Source: Gluconobacter japonicus
Lineage (GTDB): Bacteria; Pseudomonadota; Alphaproteobacteria; Acetobacterales; Acetobacteraceae
Assembly: GCF_002723975.1 (NCBI RefSeq)
Contig: NZ_BEWO01000017.1
Span: 1-48,444 of the forward strand
Length of the DNA: 48,444 bases
Direction of reading: 5' to 3'
Program-made: the position numbers and the translations under genes
Notes under the pieces: generated by a model
What the model was told of the DNA's origin: nothing
The model's database searches: none
What the model saw: the letters and a program-made list of their open reading frames with translations, nothing else
Shown: positions 1 through 7,838 of the stretch, piece after piece
How the letters are laid out: every line of letters begins with the position of its first letter
Numbering within the stretch: the first letter of the stretch is position 1

Positions 1-713
1 ACAGCCTGTGCATTCTTCGCAGCGTCCGGCCAGCCTTCAAGCGTCAGCATCCTGGCAATATACGCCTGATAAGCCTTCTTTTTGTCGGCCAGCTTGGGAT
101 CTGTGTAATAGCTGATATCTGGCAGACCAAGACCGCCGCTGACACCGATGCTCATGCCCTGATCGAGCATCAGCATGTAATGTTCCGGGTCCTTCTGGTC
201 CTGCTCGACGCCAATCTGGAACGTCGAGAACGCCATGGACTTCAGGGACGATCCAAAGGCTTCTGCAAGGCTCTTGGCGTCACTGACCTTACGGATCTTT
301 TCCAGATCGGCCGCCAGCGGTTTGGCACCAAGCGCGTCTACAGCTTTCTGGTTCAGAAAGCTGGCGTAGAACGTGCCAATCTTGCCCATATCGTCAGCCG
401 GTTCTGCCGAGACGTGCTTCTGGGCTTCGCTCAGGATCGCCTTCTGGCGCTCCATGGACAGCTCGTAGAGAATGCGGAACGGCCCGTAGCTGCTCATATC
501 CCCTGGAATTTTCAGGTTCTTGAGGTAGGTGCCGTTGGCGTATTCGAAGAAGTTGTCGCCCGGCTTTACGCTACGATTCATGCCGGCCTCATCAAAGCCC
601 CAGCCTGAATTGTAACCAGCAGCCTGCGCGCTGACAGATGTCAGCCCCATGGCCAGCGCAAGTAAGCTCGCGCCCTGCGTCAGGCGACGTTTAACAGAAA
701 CTGTAGTCTTCAC
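1..713 (-). CDS. M13 family metallopeptidase (neprilysin/PepO-like), N-terminal part
   Basis: Only the first ~237 residues are inside the window; the C-terminus, where the HExxH and ExxxD zinc motifs of M13 peptidases lie, is beyond the left edge. The N-terminus carries basic residues, a hydrophobic stretch (ASLLALAMGLTSV) and an SAQA-type cleavage site, so export to the periplasm is likely. Next comes the typical M13 entry segment: GDNFFEYANGTYLKN, then IPGDMSSYGPF. Family members are zinc endopeptidases cutting small peptides. I chose GTG at 713 because GAGG lies 6 bases upstream; an in-frame ATG at 725 has no such site. The start region lies in an inverted repeat (separate entry). The identification rests on the N-terminal domain only. 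Confidence 0.85.
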   Translation of the reverse strand, partial: MKTTVSVKRRLTQGASLLALAMGLTSVSAQAAGYNSGWGFDEAGMNRSVKPGDNFFEYANGTYLKNLKIPGDMSSYGPFRILYELSMERQKAILSEAQKHVSAEPADDMGKIGTFYASFLNQKAVDALGAKPLAADLEKIRKVSDAKSLAEAFGSSLKSMAFSTFQIGVEQDQKDPEHYMLMLDQGMSIGVSGGLGLPDISYYTDPKLADKKKAYQAYIARMLTLEGWPDAAKNAQA

Positions 714-714
714 A

Positions 715-756
715 TTATGCCTCATGTTCTGGCTGTTGCCGTAGCATGAGGCATAA
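715..756 (-). promoter_or_regulatory. 12-bp perfect inverted repeat over the ribosome-binding site of the M13 peptidase gene
   Basis: TTATGCCTCATG (715-726) and CATGAGGCATAA (745-756) are perfect reverse complements separated by 18 bases. In the leftward transcript the 3' arm contains the GAGG Shine-Dalgarno sequence, and the arm ends 2 bases before the GTG start. Folding would hide the ribosome-binding site; alternatively the DNA palindrome is an operator. The repeat is seen directly, the function is inferred. Confidence 0.5.
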
Positions 757-769
757 AAGATCACGTCGT

Positions 770-802
770 CAAAAAGCCGTCCATACAAATGGAGACTTTT
801 TG
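770..802 (-). terminator. Putative rho-independent terminator after the Dabb gene
   Basis: Immediately after the TAA stop of the leftward gene at 803, CAAAAAG (796-802 on the transcript side) pairs with CTTTTTG (770-776), with an inner stem TCCAT/ATGGA and a TTGT loop. The T-rich 3' arm makes this a plausible terminator, possibly working in both directions. It would separate the Dabb gene from the M13 peptidase gene. Confidence 0.55.
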
Positions 803-1435
803 TTACTTCCCGCTTTTACGGGAAGCCTTGCGGGCCTTTTCTGCCGGAGCTGACACCGCCAGCACGTCATAATCAAAGACCATAACCTTATCGAGATACG
901 GCCCTGCAAACTCCTTGAAGGCTTCATGAGCCGGATCAAAGAAGGCCGGGTCCGTCACAACAGGTTTGCCTACGTAGTAATTGCGATCGCCTTCCGAACG
1001 GAACGTTACAAGGAAAGCCTGCTGTAGACCGCCTTCAACGCCTTCGCCGCTGTTCTGAAAACCTGTCTCCAGGCTCACGACAACGGGGCGTCCATCCGGG
1101 CGACGACTGTCCTGCGCCAGGTGTAGGAAACGGGCTGCAACTTCGGCGCGCTGGGCAGGCGTCGCGTCCTTCTTGTACTTGAACATGACCATGTGACGCA
1201 CCGTGCCAACATGCCAGTCCGCAGCCGTAAACTGGGCGTATCCGACCTGACGTGCCAGTTGCTGGCTCGCCACTGTTGTCCCTGCAGGCGCATCAGTCTT
1301 GATCGGGCCGGAAGTTGCAATCGGGAGGGAGTATGGGTCCGCTTTCGCAGCAAATCCCTGGGATAGACCCACCACGGACATCAGGGCTGCGGCCCCCCAG
1401 ATGAAGCGGCGGGACAGAAGTGAACGGACGTCCAT
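803..1435 (-). CDS. Exported Dabb-family (dimeric alpha-beta barrel) protein
   Basis: 210 residues. The start at 1435 is chosen because GGAG lies 7 bases upstream; a 19-residue longer reading lacks such a site. MDVRSLLSRRFIWGAAALMS followed by QGFAAKADP reads as a signal peptide with twin arginines (SRRFIWG), so Tat export is possible. The mature part has the Dabb core: HMVMFKYKKDATPAQRAEV, an alpha helix, SLETGFQNSGEG, AFLVTFRSEGDRNYYVG, DPAHEAFKEFAGPYLDKVMVFDY. Dabb proteins are small homodimers; family members range from stress proteins to cyclases, so substrate and reaction cannot be predicted. A lysine/arginine-rich tail ends the protein. It probably forms a single transcription unit, closed by the terminator at 770-802. 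Confidence 0.8.
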   Translation of the reverse strand: MDVRSLLSRRFIWGAAALMSVVGLSQGFAAKADPYSLPIATSGPIKTDAPAGTTVASQQLARQVGYAQFTAADWHVGTVRHMVMFKYKKDATPAQRAEVAARFLHLAQDSRRPDGRPVVVSLETGFQNSGEGVEGGLQQAFLVTFRSEGDRNYYVGKPVVTDPAFFDPAHEAFKEFAGPYLDKVMVFDYDVLAVSAPAEKARKASRKSGK

Positions 1436-1529
1436 TCTCAAGCTCCAGTATTCAAGACAGAAAATGCGTCTCTTCATGCCATGAAAACGCATCTGCCGTC
1501 TTGTGAATTTCAGTAAGGTACTCTGTCTG

Positions 1530-2351
1530 TCAGGCCGCGATCTGACGCTGGAATGCCCGCTTGCGCCATTGGATCAGGCGATAAACGCCATTGGCCGCAA
1601 GCTTCTGAAGCTTTGAGTGAGGCGTAAAGCCGATGGTCTTGAAGATCATGGCCGTCACACGATCAATATGCTTCTGCTGATAGAACCCCATAGCCTTGGA
1701 CATATAGGCTGCGATGCAGCGTTTGTGATCGTAAGGGACGTCCTCCCCTTCATTGGTCGTGTGATAGGCAGAGGCGAGTTCGTCGTCCTCACTCTCCGTC
1801 ACACGGCCCAAAGCAATGCGGGTCCGCGCCCAGACACTCAGCTTCTCGCGCTTCAGGTAACGGTGCATGTGATCATAGAACAGCTTGAAGTGCCGGTATT
1901 CGTCGGCCGCGATCTGTTTGCAGATGGCTTTCAGAAGCGGCTCATCCGTCGCATCCGCCAGAGCCGTATAGAACGAGGATGTCCCCGTCTCGACCATGCA
2001 GCGCGCGATCAATTCTCCCGTGCGGGACCCACGAATGGACGCGTCAACGTCTGCATCAATCTTGTAACTTGCCCTGTAGCGGTCAAAGGCTTCTTCATAA
2101 TCCCAGGTCGGGTCCGCCAGCATCGCCCAGCGACCCAGCGCATCACCATGCTGCACTTCTTCCACCGCCCAGTTGGCCGCGGCAGCACTGAAATCAGGAT
2201 CGCCTACAAAGACCCGACGCAAATATTCCGCGTAGTCCAGACCGTTCTTTTCCACGACTGAAGCAGACTTCACCAGAGGAATGATATCCGGGTCCACGCG
2301 GGATGGATCAAAGGAATCCCAGTCCATCTGCTCGATACGCCAGTGTTTCAT
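1530..2351 (-). CDS. Ferritin-like di-iron protein, distantly acyl-ACP desaturase-like
   Basis: 273 residues; ATG at 2351 has GAGG 7 bases upstream. The protein is helical and carries all six expected di-iron ligands: E34 (SVVEKNG), E65xxH68 (EEVQHGD), E121 (MVETGTSSF) and E151xxH154 (DEYRH). The spacing and the EExxHGD motif resemble the soluble plant/actinobacterial acyl-ACP desaturases more than rubrerythrin; no rubredoxin domain is present. A basic C-terminal helix (RLIQWRKRAFQRQ) could contact membrane or acidic partners. Likely an iron-dependent oxidase or desaturase-like enzyme, or a redox/iron protein; the substrate is unknown. It is divergent from bioB, with about 100 bases between them, so the two may share a control region. 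Confidence 0.7.
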   Translation of the reverse strand: MKHWRIEQMDWDSFDPSRVDPDIIPLVKSASVVEKNGLDYAEYLRRVFVGDPDFSAAAANWAVEEVQHGDALGRWAMLADPTWDYEEAFDRYRASYKIDADVDASIRGSRTGELIARCMVETGTSSFYTALADATDEPLLKAICKQIAADEYRHFKLFYDHMHRYLKREKLSVWARTRIALGRVTESEDDELASAYHTTNEGEDVPYDHKRCIAAYMSKAMGFYQQKHIDRVTAMIFKTIGFTPHSKLQKLAANGVYRLIQWRKRAFQRQIAA

Positions 2352-2452
2352 CGCTTTGCCTCGTCCGTTTTCCGGCTCATAATCATGACGATGAGATGAC
2401 ACGCCGGGGCCATTTTGGGTAGGTGTGACGCAACAACGTTGGAGAAAGCCCC

Positions 2453-3493
2453 GTGACGGCTCAGAAAATAACACAGCCAGACGTCCGCCACGACTGGACG
2501 CGAGCTGAGGTTGAAGCGCTGATCAACCTCCCCTTCCCGGACCTGATGTTCCGCGCCCAGGAACTGCACCGTCGTTATTTCGACCCCACAAAAGTGCAGA
2601 TTTCCACGCTTCTTTCGATCAAGACAGGTGGCTGCCCGGAAGACTGCGCCTACTGTCCGCAGAGCGCGCGCCATGAGAAAAGCGTGAAGGCCGAACGCCT
2701 GATGGCGCTCGACAAGGTCATGAAAGAAGCTCGCGCTGCCAAGGCAGCGGGTGCCGGTCGATTCTGCATGGGTGCGGCATGGCGCTCCCCGAAGGACCAT
2801 GATCTCGATTCTGTTTGCGAGATGATCGAAGGCGTCAAATCCCTCGGCCTCGAAACCTGCGTCACACTCGGGATGCTGGATTCCACACAATCCCAGCGCC
2901 TCAAGGATGCCGGGCTGGATTATTACAACCACAATCTCGATACGTCCGAAGAGTTCTACGGCTCCATTATCTCGACCCGTACCTACCAGGAGCGTCTCGA
3001 TACGCTCTCCAACGTGCGAGATGCGGGCATCAATGTCTGCTGTGGCGGTATTGTCGGTATGGGCGAAGACCTGTCTGACCGCGCTGGCCTGTTGATGACA
3101 CTGGCCAATCTGCCGAAGCATCCGGAAAGCGTGCCGATCAATCTGCTGGTGCGCGTCGAAGGTACACCTCTGGGGAACGCCGAAGCCGTCGACCCGATCA
3201 CCTTCGTACGGATGATTGCCACGGCCCGGATCATGATGCCGCAAAGCCATGTCCGTCTTGCTGCTGGCCGTGAGAATATGACGGATGAAGCCCACGCCCT
3301 GTGCTTCCTGGCTGGTGCGAACTCCATCTTCTGCGGTGAAAAGCTTCTGACGACGCCGAACCCCGCAGAACACCGGGACCGTCAGCTTCTGTCGGCTCTG
3401 GGCATGACGCCAATGGTGCAGTCCGAAGCGGAAATGGGCACGCTGCGCCCTGCCGTCCCGGACGTTGCTGCCTGCGAACCTGCTTTATCCTGA
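2453..3493 (+). CDS. bioB: Biotin synthase
   Basis: 346 residues, the usual length. A radical SAM enzyme that inserts sulfur into dethiobiotin, the last step of biotin synthesis. The CxxxCxxC motif for the [4Fe-4S] cluster is C61-C65-C68 ([13 protein letters not shown]). Further conserved segments are [25 protein letters not shown] and RLAAGREN, which include the Cys and Arg ligands of the [2Fe-2S] sulfur donor. It starts at GTG 2453, 8 bases after GGAG. No other biotin genes are nearby; bioB stands alone between a di-iron protein and a flavodoxin. No BioR- or BirA-type operator was recognised upstream. Confidence 0.97.
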   Translation: MTAQKITQPDVRHDWTRAEVEALINLPFPDLMFRAQELHRRYFDPTKVQISTLLSIKTGGCPEDCAYCPQSARHEKSVKAERLMALDKVMKEARAAKAAGAGRFCMGAAWRSPKDHDLDSVCEMIEGVKSLGLETCVTLGMLDSTQSQRLKDAGLDYYNHNLDTSEEFYGSIISTRTYQERLDTLSNVRDAGINVCCGGIVGMGEDLSDRAGLLMTLANLPKHPESVPINLLVRVEGTPLGNAEAVDPITFVRMIATARIMMPQSHVRLAAGRENMTDEAHALCFLAGANSIFCGEKLLTTPNPAEHRDRQLLSALGMTPMVQSEAEMGTLRPAVPDVAACEPALS

Positions 3494-3501
3494 AAGCAGC
3501 A

Positions 3502-3530
3502 GGAGGTTGCCCGGTTTCCCGGCAACCTCC
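3502..3530. terminator. Strong hairpin between convergent bioB and flavodoxin genes
   Basis: GGAGGTTGCC and GGCAACCTCC form a perfect 10-bp GC-rich stem with a short CGGTTTCCC interior, in the 47 bases between the two stop codons. No clear T-tract follows on either strand, so this is a likely bidirectional transcription end or 3' stabiliser rather than a textbook terminator. Confidence 0.5.
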
Positions 3531-3540
3531 AACCAGTTGA

Positions 3541-4095
3541 TCAGACCTTCAAACGGGCCGCAATATCAGCGATACGCTTGCCATAATGTTCAGCTGTGAT
3601 CAGGTCACCTTTCTGAACACCATCAACGCCCGCATTTGCGGGAGAGCGCGCAAGCAGACCGACTGAACCACCCAGATTATTCGGATCATCCGCTGTTGCT
3701 TCGAGAGTATTCGATGGTGGCATACCAAGGCTGACCCAGATCCCTCCATGCTGGGACGCAAGCGTCTGCAGGGTAATCAGTGTGACCTGCTTGTCTCCAT
3801 TCGGGCTCGCCGAATTAGTAAAGCCGCCGAATACCTTGTCCTGCCATCCACGCGTAAACCAGATTTTGGACGTGGCATCAGCAAACTTCTTAAACTGCCA
3901 GCTCACATTGCCCATATAGGTGGGCGTACCAAAAATAATGGCATCTGCCGCATCGAGCGCTGCCCATTCTGCATCGGTAATTTCACCCTCCGCACTGATG
4001 GCCACCACCTGCGCCTCAGCGCCTTTTGCAACATGTTCGGCAACAACTTTCGTGTGCCCATATCCTGAATGATAGACGACCAAGACTTTCGACAT
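3541..4095 (-). CDS. Flavodoxin-family NAD(P)H:quinone oxidoreductase (WrbA-like)
   Basis: 184 residues. The N-terminus has the flavodoxin FMN phosphate loop, YHSGYGHT (residues 8-15), and the middle has AIIFGTPTYMGNVSWQFKKF, typical of WrbA and related flavin reductases; GGFTNSASPNGDKQ corresponds to the second flavin loop. Such enzymes reduce quinones by two electrons, avoiding semiquinone radicals. The start at 4095 has AAGGG 7 bases upstream. It is divergently transcribed from an HxlR-type regulator whose Cys residues could sense quinones or other electrophiles, the same arrangement as YodB/azoreductase pairs in Bacillus. The regulator therefore probably controls this gene. Substrate is not determinable from sequence. 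Confidence 0.85.
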   Translation of the reverse strand: MSKVLVVYHSGYGHTKVVAEHVAKGAEAQVVAISAEGEITDAEWAALDAADAIIFGTPTYMGNVSWQFKKFADATSKIWFTRGWQDKVFGGFTNSASPNGDKQVTLITLQTLASQHGGIWVSLGMPPSNTLEATADDPNNLGGSVGLLARSPANAGVDGVQKGDLITAEHYGKRIADIAARLKV

Positions 4096-4125
4096 TGTTT
4101 TGCCCTTTCACATAGCAAAAACACA

Positions 4126-4152
4126 TTTTGATACGTGGTTTCTTTTTGATAC
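4126..4152. promoter_or_regulatory. Direct repeat TTTTGATAC x2 in the flavodoxin/HxlR intergenic region
   Basis: TTTTGATAC occurs at 4126-4134 and again at 4144-4152, 18 bp apart from start to start, so both copies lie roughly on the same helical face. The position just upstream of the leftward flavodoxin gene fits a regulator binding site; it might also be a promoter element. The repeats are seen directly, the role is inferred. Confidence 0.35.
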
Positions 4153-4176
4153 CAACGCTCCAGTCGTGGTAGATCG

Positions 4177-4191
4177 TTCAGACATTCTGAA
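4177..4191. promoter_or_regulatory. Perfect 15-bp palindrome, candidate HxlR operator
   Basis: TTCAGACATTCTGAA consists of TTCAGA and TCTGAA around CAT. A further half-site-like TTCAGACA occurs at 4206-4213, touching the HxlR start codon. HxlR proteins bind as dimers to such dyads in divergent promoters, so autoregulation is plausible. Confidence 0.45.
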
Positions 4192-4214
4192 GCAAGAAGG
4201 CACTTTTCAGACAC

Positions 4215-4613
4215 ATGGTCACCTCCGAGAAACCTGCGTCACGCCCCCAATCCCTTTGCTTTAACGTCTATGCCAAGGATTGCCCCACGCGAATGGTCCT
4301 GGATAGGCTGGGAGACAAATGGGCGCTTCTTGTCCTTGACCGACTTCAGAATGATGTTGTGCGTTTCAACGCGCTCAAACGGGATATTCATGGAATTTCC
4401 CAGAAAGTGCTGTCACAGGTTCTGAAAAATCTTGAGCGGGATGGACTGATTTTACGAACAGCCTATCCAACGGTGCCCGTGACAGTGGAGTACAGCCTCA
4501 AACCCTTAGGAACGACGTTGATAGAGGCAGTCTCCAGCCTGACACACTGGGCCGAAACGCACATGTCAGAAATCCAGGCTGCCCAGCACCTCTACGACGC
4601 ATCAAAAGCCTGA
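4215..4613 (+). CDS. HxlR-family winged-helix transcriptional regulator
   Basis: 132 residues, typical for the family. The core reads CPTRMVLDRLGDKWALLVL, then RFNALKRDIHGISQKVLSQVLKNLERDGLI as the winged helix. Two cysteines lie in the N-terminal arm, C15 and C23; C23 is the CP cysteine that many HxlR proteins use for thiol-based sensing of quinones, aldehydes or disulfide stress. The gene is divergent from the flavodoxin-type quinone reductase at 3541-4095, and palindrome 4177-4191 lies between them. No good Shine-Dalgarno sequence precedes ATG 4215 (AGAAGG is about 14 bases away). Role inferred: repressor of the neighbouring reductase. Confidence 0.88.
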   Translation: MVTSEKPASRPQSLCFNVYAKDCPTRMVLDRLGDKWALLVLDRLQNDVVRFNALKRDIHGISQKVLSQVLKNLERDGLILRTAYPTVPVTVEYSLKPLGTTLIEAVSSLTHWAETHMSEIQAAQHLYDASKA

Positions 4614-4728
4614 TCATCCCTGGGAATCTTTCCGCCTCTCCCAGATCGTACTTTATTTTTCTCTTGGCGCGGCTGCCGTTCTTTCCTAAACCCTCGCCCT
4701 TCGCGAATTCGGGACGGGACCAGCCAGC

Positions 4729-6033
4729 ATGACGACGCATTCTTCCACAGCGCCAAAAATTCGCGTCGGCATCGACTTCGGCACGACTAACAGCGTTGTG
4801 GTCATTGCAGATGAGCACGGCACGACGCAGCCTGCCGTCTTCAACTTCATCGACAGCCCGTCTTCCGAAACCTGTCGGACCCTGCTCTGCCTCTGGCTCG
4901 ATCAGGATGGGAAAAAGCGCGTTCTTCAGGACGCCATCGGGCTCGATGCGATCGAAGCCTATCTGGACGATCCGGCGGAAAGCCGCCTCATCATGTCCAT
5001 GAAGACCTATCTCGCTCAGGGCTCCTTCCGCGAAACCCGCGTCTTTTCCACCACCATGACGCTTCAGAACCTGATTGCCCGGTTTCTTCGCTCCCTTCTG
5101 GACAAGGCAGGAATCAGCCCGGATCAGGTCAGCGCCACGATTGGTCGCCCCGTGCGTTTTGCCGGTGAACTTGCAGACGACGAACTGGGCGTAAAACGTC
5201 TCAAGGAAAGCTTTGTCGAAGCCGGCTTTGCCGAACCCAATGTTGTCCTTGAACCGGAAGGTGCGGGATGGCGCTTCATGCAGCGTCTCGATGCCCCCGC
5301 GACTGTTCTGGTGGGAGACTTTGGTGGCGGGACCAGTGACTTCTCCGTCATGCGCTTCGACCCACACGGTTCTCCCCGCACAGTCACGCTTGGGCATTCA
5401 GGCGTTGGCATTGCGGGAGACCAGTTCGACTTCCGCATCATAGACAATGTCATCGCCCCGGCTCTTGGACGGGACACGACCTACCGCGTCATGGGTGGGC
5501 AGCCCCTTCCCGTTCCGATCGAATGGTATGCGAGCCTGGGCCGCTGGCACCGCCTGTCCCTGATGCGCACGCCACAGACCCTCCGCAGCATTGAAGATGT
5601 CGCAAAGACAGCATCCGACCCGCAGAAGCTCCGTAATCTGCTGCGTCTGATCGAGGATCAGGAAGGGCAGAACCTCTATCGAGCCATCGGTCAGGCCAAG
5701 ACCGAACTTTCCCGGCAGGACAGCACCGTTCTGCGCTTTGCACACAAAGATCTTAAAATCGAGCAGACAATCACACGTGCCGATTTCGAAAGCTGGATCA
5801 GCCCGGATCTGGATAAGCTGGCCGCCGCTATCGATGACGCACTCGAGCGAACTGGCCTGGGAACAGCCGGGATCGACCGCGTCTTCTTAACGGGCGGAAC
5901 CTCCTTCGTGCCGGCCGTACGTCAACTGTTTATTGATCGCTTCGGGACAGAACGCGTCGACGGAGGCTCGGAGTTCGTCTCCGTTGCCGAAGGCCTGGCA
6001 ATCATTGAAGTAGAAGCAAGCGCCACGGCCTAA
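4729..6033 (+). CDS. yegD: Hsp70-family protein YegD-like
   Basis: 434 residues, close to the ~450 of E. coli YegD. It consists of an actin/Hsp70 ATPase domain only: phosphate-1 loop GIDFGTTNSVV near the N-terminus, phosphate-2 loop GDFGGGTSDFSVM near residue 196, and adenosine motif FLTGGTSFVPAVRQLF near the C-terminus. The substrate-binding domain of DnaK is absent, so it is not a canonical foldase; the cellular role of YegD proteins is poorly defined. It stands alone: an HxlR gene precedes it by about 115 bases and a convergent lipoprotein gene follows. No DnaJ or GrpE partner is adjacent. Confidence 0.88.
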   Translation: MTTHSSTAPKIRVGIDFGTTNSVVVIADEHGTTQPAVFNFIDSPSSETCRTLLCLWLDQDGKKRVLQDAIGLDAIEAYLDDPAESRLIMSMKTYLAQGSFRETRVFSTTMTLQNLIARFLRSLLDKAGISPDQVSATIGRPVRFAGELADDELGVKRLKESFVEAGFAEPNVVLEPEGAGWRFMQRLDAPATVLVGDFGGGTSDFSVMRFDPHGSPRTVTLGHSGVGIAGDQFDFRIIDNVIAPALGRDTTYRVMGGQPLPVPIEWYASLGRWHRLSLMRTPQTLRSIEDVAKTASDPQKLRNLLRLIEDQEGQNLYRAIGQAKTELSRQDSTVLRFAHKDLKIEQTITRADFESWISPDLDKLAAAIDDALERTGLGTAGIDRVFLTGGTSFVPAVRQLFIDRFGTERVDGGSEFVSVAEGLAIIEVEASATA

Positions 6034-6063
6034 AGGCTACAAAACTGCGTGCCTCTGTTACGA

Positions 6064-6888
6064 TCAGCGAGCAGTGGCGGCGCGGACACTTGTAGTGGAG
6101 ACCGTGATGGAAGCTTTCTCCACATGCCCGGTTTCCTGCACACTGCGGCTCGATAGCTCCTGCTGGCGCAAGGCTGCGGCAGTACTCGTATCTCCCTGTG
6201 CCTCGGCGGCCTGAGCCGCCACGAGAAGGGCGCGCCGCATCCCCTCATAATCCTGCGCATCCCGTCTTTTCTGCGTGAGGGACATGGCCTGACCGAAAGC
6301 AAGGGCTGGAGCATGATTGAGCAGTGCCAAACGGGCCGCGAGATCCTGATGATCCAACATCGCGGCAGTCTCTTTCGAAGGCGCCAATAATGCTTCCATC
6401 CGGGCCAACTGTGTTGCGTCTTTCTGATCGGCCGCGCCAAGACCAGCCAGATAAGCCGCCCGGTTCCGGACCTGCACATCCGGTGATTGAAGCGCAACCA
6501 GAGCAGACGCCTCCGATCCCGTCAGATCATGTTGCCGGTACAGGGCTGCACTTCTGACAAGCTCCAGGTCATTGGTCTGGCTATACTGACGAAGTTTCAG
6601 AGCTTTTTCCGTCCGATCCAAAGCCGTCAAGGCATCCGCAGGTTTGTTTTCCTCCAGCAACGCAGTGGCGAGATTGAACCCCGCATCATGAATCTGAGCA
6701 GCATCATCCCGGATCAAGGCACGATCCATGGCAGTTCGATACTGAATTTCGGACTGATCGGGGTGACCAAGTTCGAAAGCGCTCCGACCGGTTTCCATCG
6801 CATTTTCATAACCCTGATCCGGATCAGGGCCTTTGCTGACTGAGGAACATCCGGCCATCAGCAGACACAGAACCATCATGCGCTTCAT
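6064..6888 (-). CDS. TPR-containing lipoprotein, last gene of the Mla-like operon
   Basis: 274 residues. The start at 6888 overlaps the stop of the mlaD-like gene as ATGA. The N-terminus is a lipoprotein signal, MKRMMVLCLLMAGCSS, with lipobox cysteine C14, so the mature protein is probably outer-membrane anchored. The rest is helical with tetratricopeptide-like repeats: YENAMETGRSAFELG, IQYRTAMDRALIRDDAAQIHDAGFNLATALLEENKPADALTALDR, and further pairs up to about residue 240. Other MCE transport systems also have a lipoprotein (PqiC, or MlaA for Mla), but this one is not similar to those by eye. Inference: the periplasmic or outer-membrane docking partner of the MlaD-like protein. A specific family is not recognised. 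Confidence 0.75.
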   Translation of the reverse strand: MKRMMVLCLLMAGCSSVSKGPDPDQGYENAMETGRSAFELGHPDQSEIQYRTAMDRALIRDDAAQIHDAGFNLATALLEENKPADALTALDRTEKALKLRQYSQTNDLELVRSAALYRQHDLTGSEASALVALQSPDVQVRNRAAYLAGLGAADQKDATQLARMEALLAPSKETAAMLDHQDLAARLALLNHAPALAFGQAMSLTQKRRDAQDYEGMRRALLVAAQAAEAQGDTSTAAALRQQELSSRSVQETGHVEKASITVSTTSVRAATAR

Positions 6889-7838
6889 GGACGGACAGCC
6901 TCCGCTGGCAGACGATGAGACGGCGTTTTCTGTGCACTTCCTCCGAGGAGCCACAGGCCCCGCAACTGATCTGTCAGCTTGCGCAGACTGTTTGCACTCG
7001 CTTCCGCCTGTGAAATCAAAGCCGGGATCTGGGCCGTAGCTGCATTGGTATGGGCGATCGTTTCCTGAACCTGCGGCATGCTCTTTTTCAAGGTTGCAGA
7101 CGCAGACCGGGCGTTTTCCATCGTGCCATCAGCCTTGGTCATAACTCCCCCAAGCTGCTTCTCGATCGGCTGAAGACGCGCAATGACCTCGTTCAGATTT
7201 TCCAACGCCTGATTGGCGCGCTGAAGCGTGTCATCCTTGGACAAAAGACCGCCGACAGTGCCCTTGCCTGCCCGCATATCCGTCAGCATGTCGTTGACCT
7301 GCCTGGTGATGGCCTGAACGCTGTCCATGGCAGGGACCAGCTTGTTCCGAACGTCTGTGACAGTCTGGGTGATAACATCCGCCGGGTTGGCCTCCACAGT
7401 CGCGTTCAGAACGGCATAGCCCCAGTCCATGTCCTCGCCTCTCCCCCGCCCCAGTTCGATATAGCTGGCACCAGCAACAACAAAACGGTGCCGGATGACG
7501 GCGGAACTGTCCTGCTTGATGAAGGGGACAAACTGCGGTTCGATATAGCCTTCTGCGTACATGCGCCCTGTGCTGTTCAGGTCCAGATGACGGATTTCAC
7601 CGGCATGAACGCCCATAATTTCGATATCATCGCCAATCGCGAGGCCAGCAACGCCTGTTTCTGGCAAAACGAAATGGATCTTTTTTTCCGGCGTCAGCCA
7701 CTGCTTGAGGAAACCAGCTTCAGCAACGGCAACAGCAAAAAGAATGATGGTCGCAAGAACAAGCAGCCCAACCCACTCATCCGCATAGCGGTTCTGGAAA
7801 AGCGGGCGGGCAGTGTCGGGGCGGCGTACGCGAAACAT
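6885..7838 (-). CDS. mlaD: MlaD-like MCE-domain substrate-binding protein
   Basis: 317 residues from ATG 7838, which overlaps the upstream stop as TGATG; a TTG three bases earlier is less likely. One transmembrane helix (about residues 22-44) is followed by the MCE domain: KKIHFVLPETGVAGLAIGDD, IEIMGVHAGEIRHLDL, then GASYIELGRGRGEDM. The C-terminal ~170 residues are a predicted helical, partly coiled-coil tail. In Mla systems MlaD forms a periplasmic hexamer that binds phospholipids and sits on the MlaE permease; the upstream genes encode that permease and an ATPase-like protein. The long tail resembles other MCE proteins whose helices bridge the periplasm. Strong identification at family level; the exact lipid and direction of transport are unknown. 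Confidence 0.9.
   Translation of the reverse strand: MFRVRRPDTARPLFQNRYADEWVGLLVLATIILFAVAVAEAGFLKQWLTPEKKIHFVLPETGVAGLAIGDDIEIMGVHAGEIRHLDLNSTGRMYAEGYIEPQFVPFIKQDSSAVIRHRFVVAGASYIELGRGRGEDMDWGYAVLNATVEANPADVITQTVTDVRNKLVPAMDSVQAITRQVNDMLTDMRAGKGTVGGLLSKDDTLQRANQALENLNEVIARLQPIEKQLGGVMTKADGTMENARSASATLKKSMPQVQETIAHTNAATAQIPALISQAEASANSLRKLTDQLRGLWLLGGSAQKTPSHRLPAEAVRP

Noticed and set aside
2348-3373. Long open frame antisense to bioB
   Set aside because: bioB is a certain gene with all catalytic motifs; the antisense frame has no recognisable domain and mirrors its codon bias.
4498-5397. Long antisense frame over yegD
   Set aside because: The Hsp70 motifs are intact on the plus strand; the antisense product has no family pattern.
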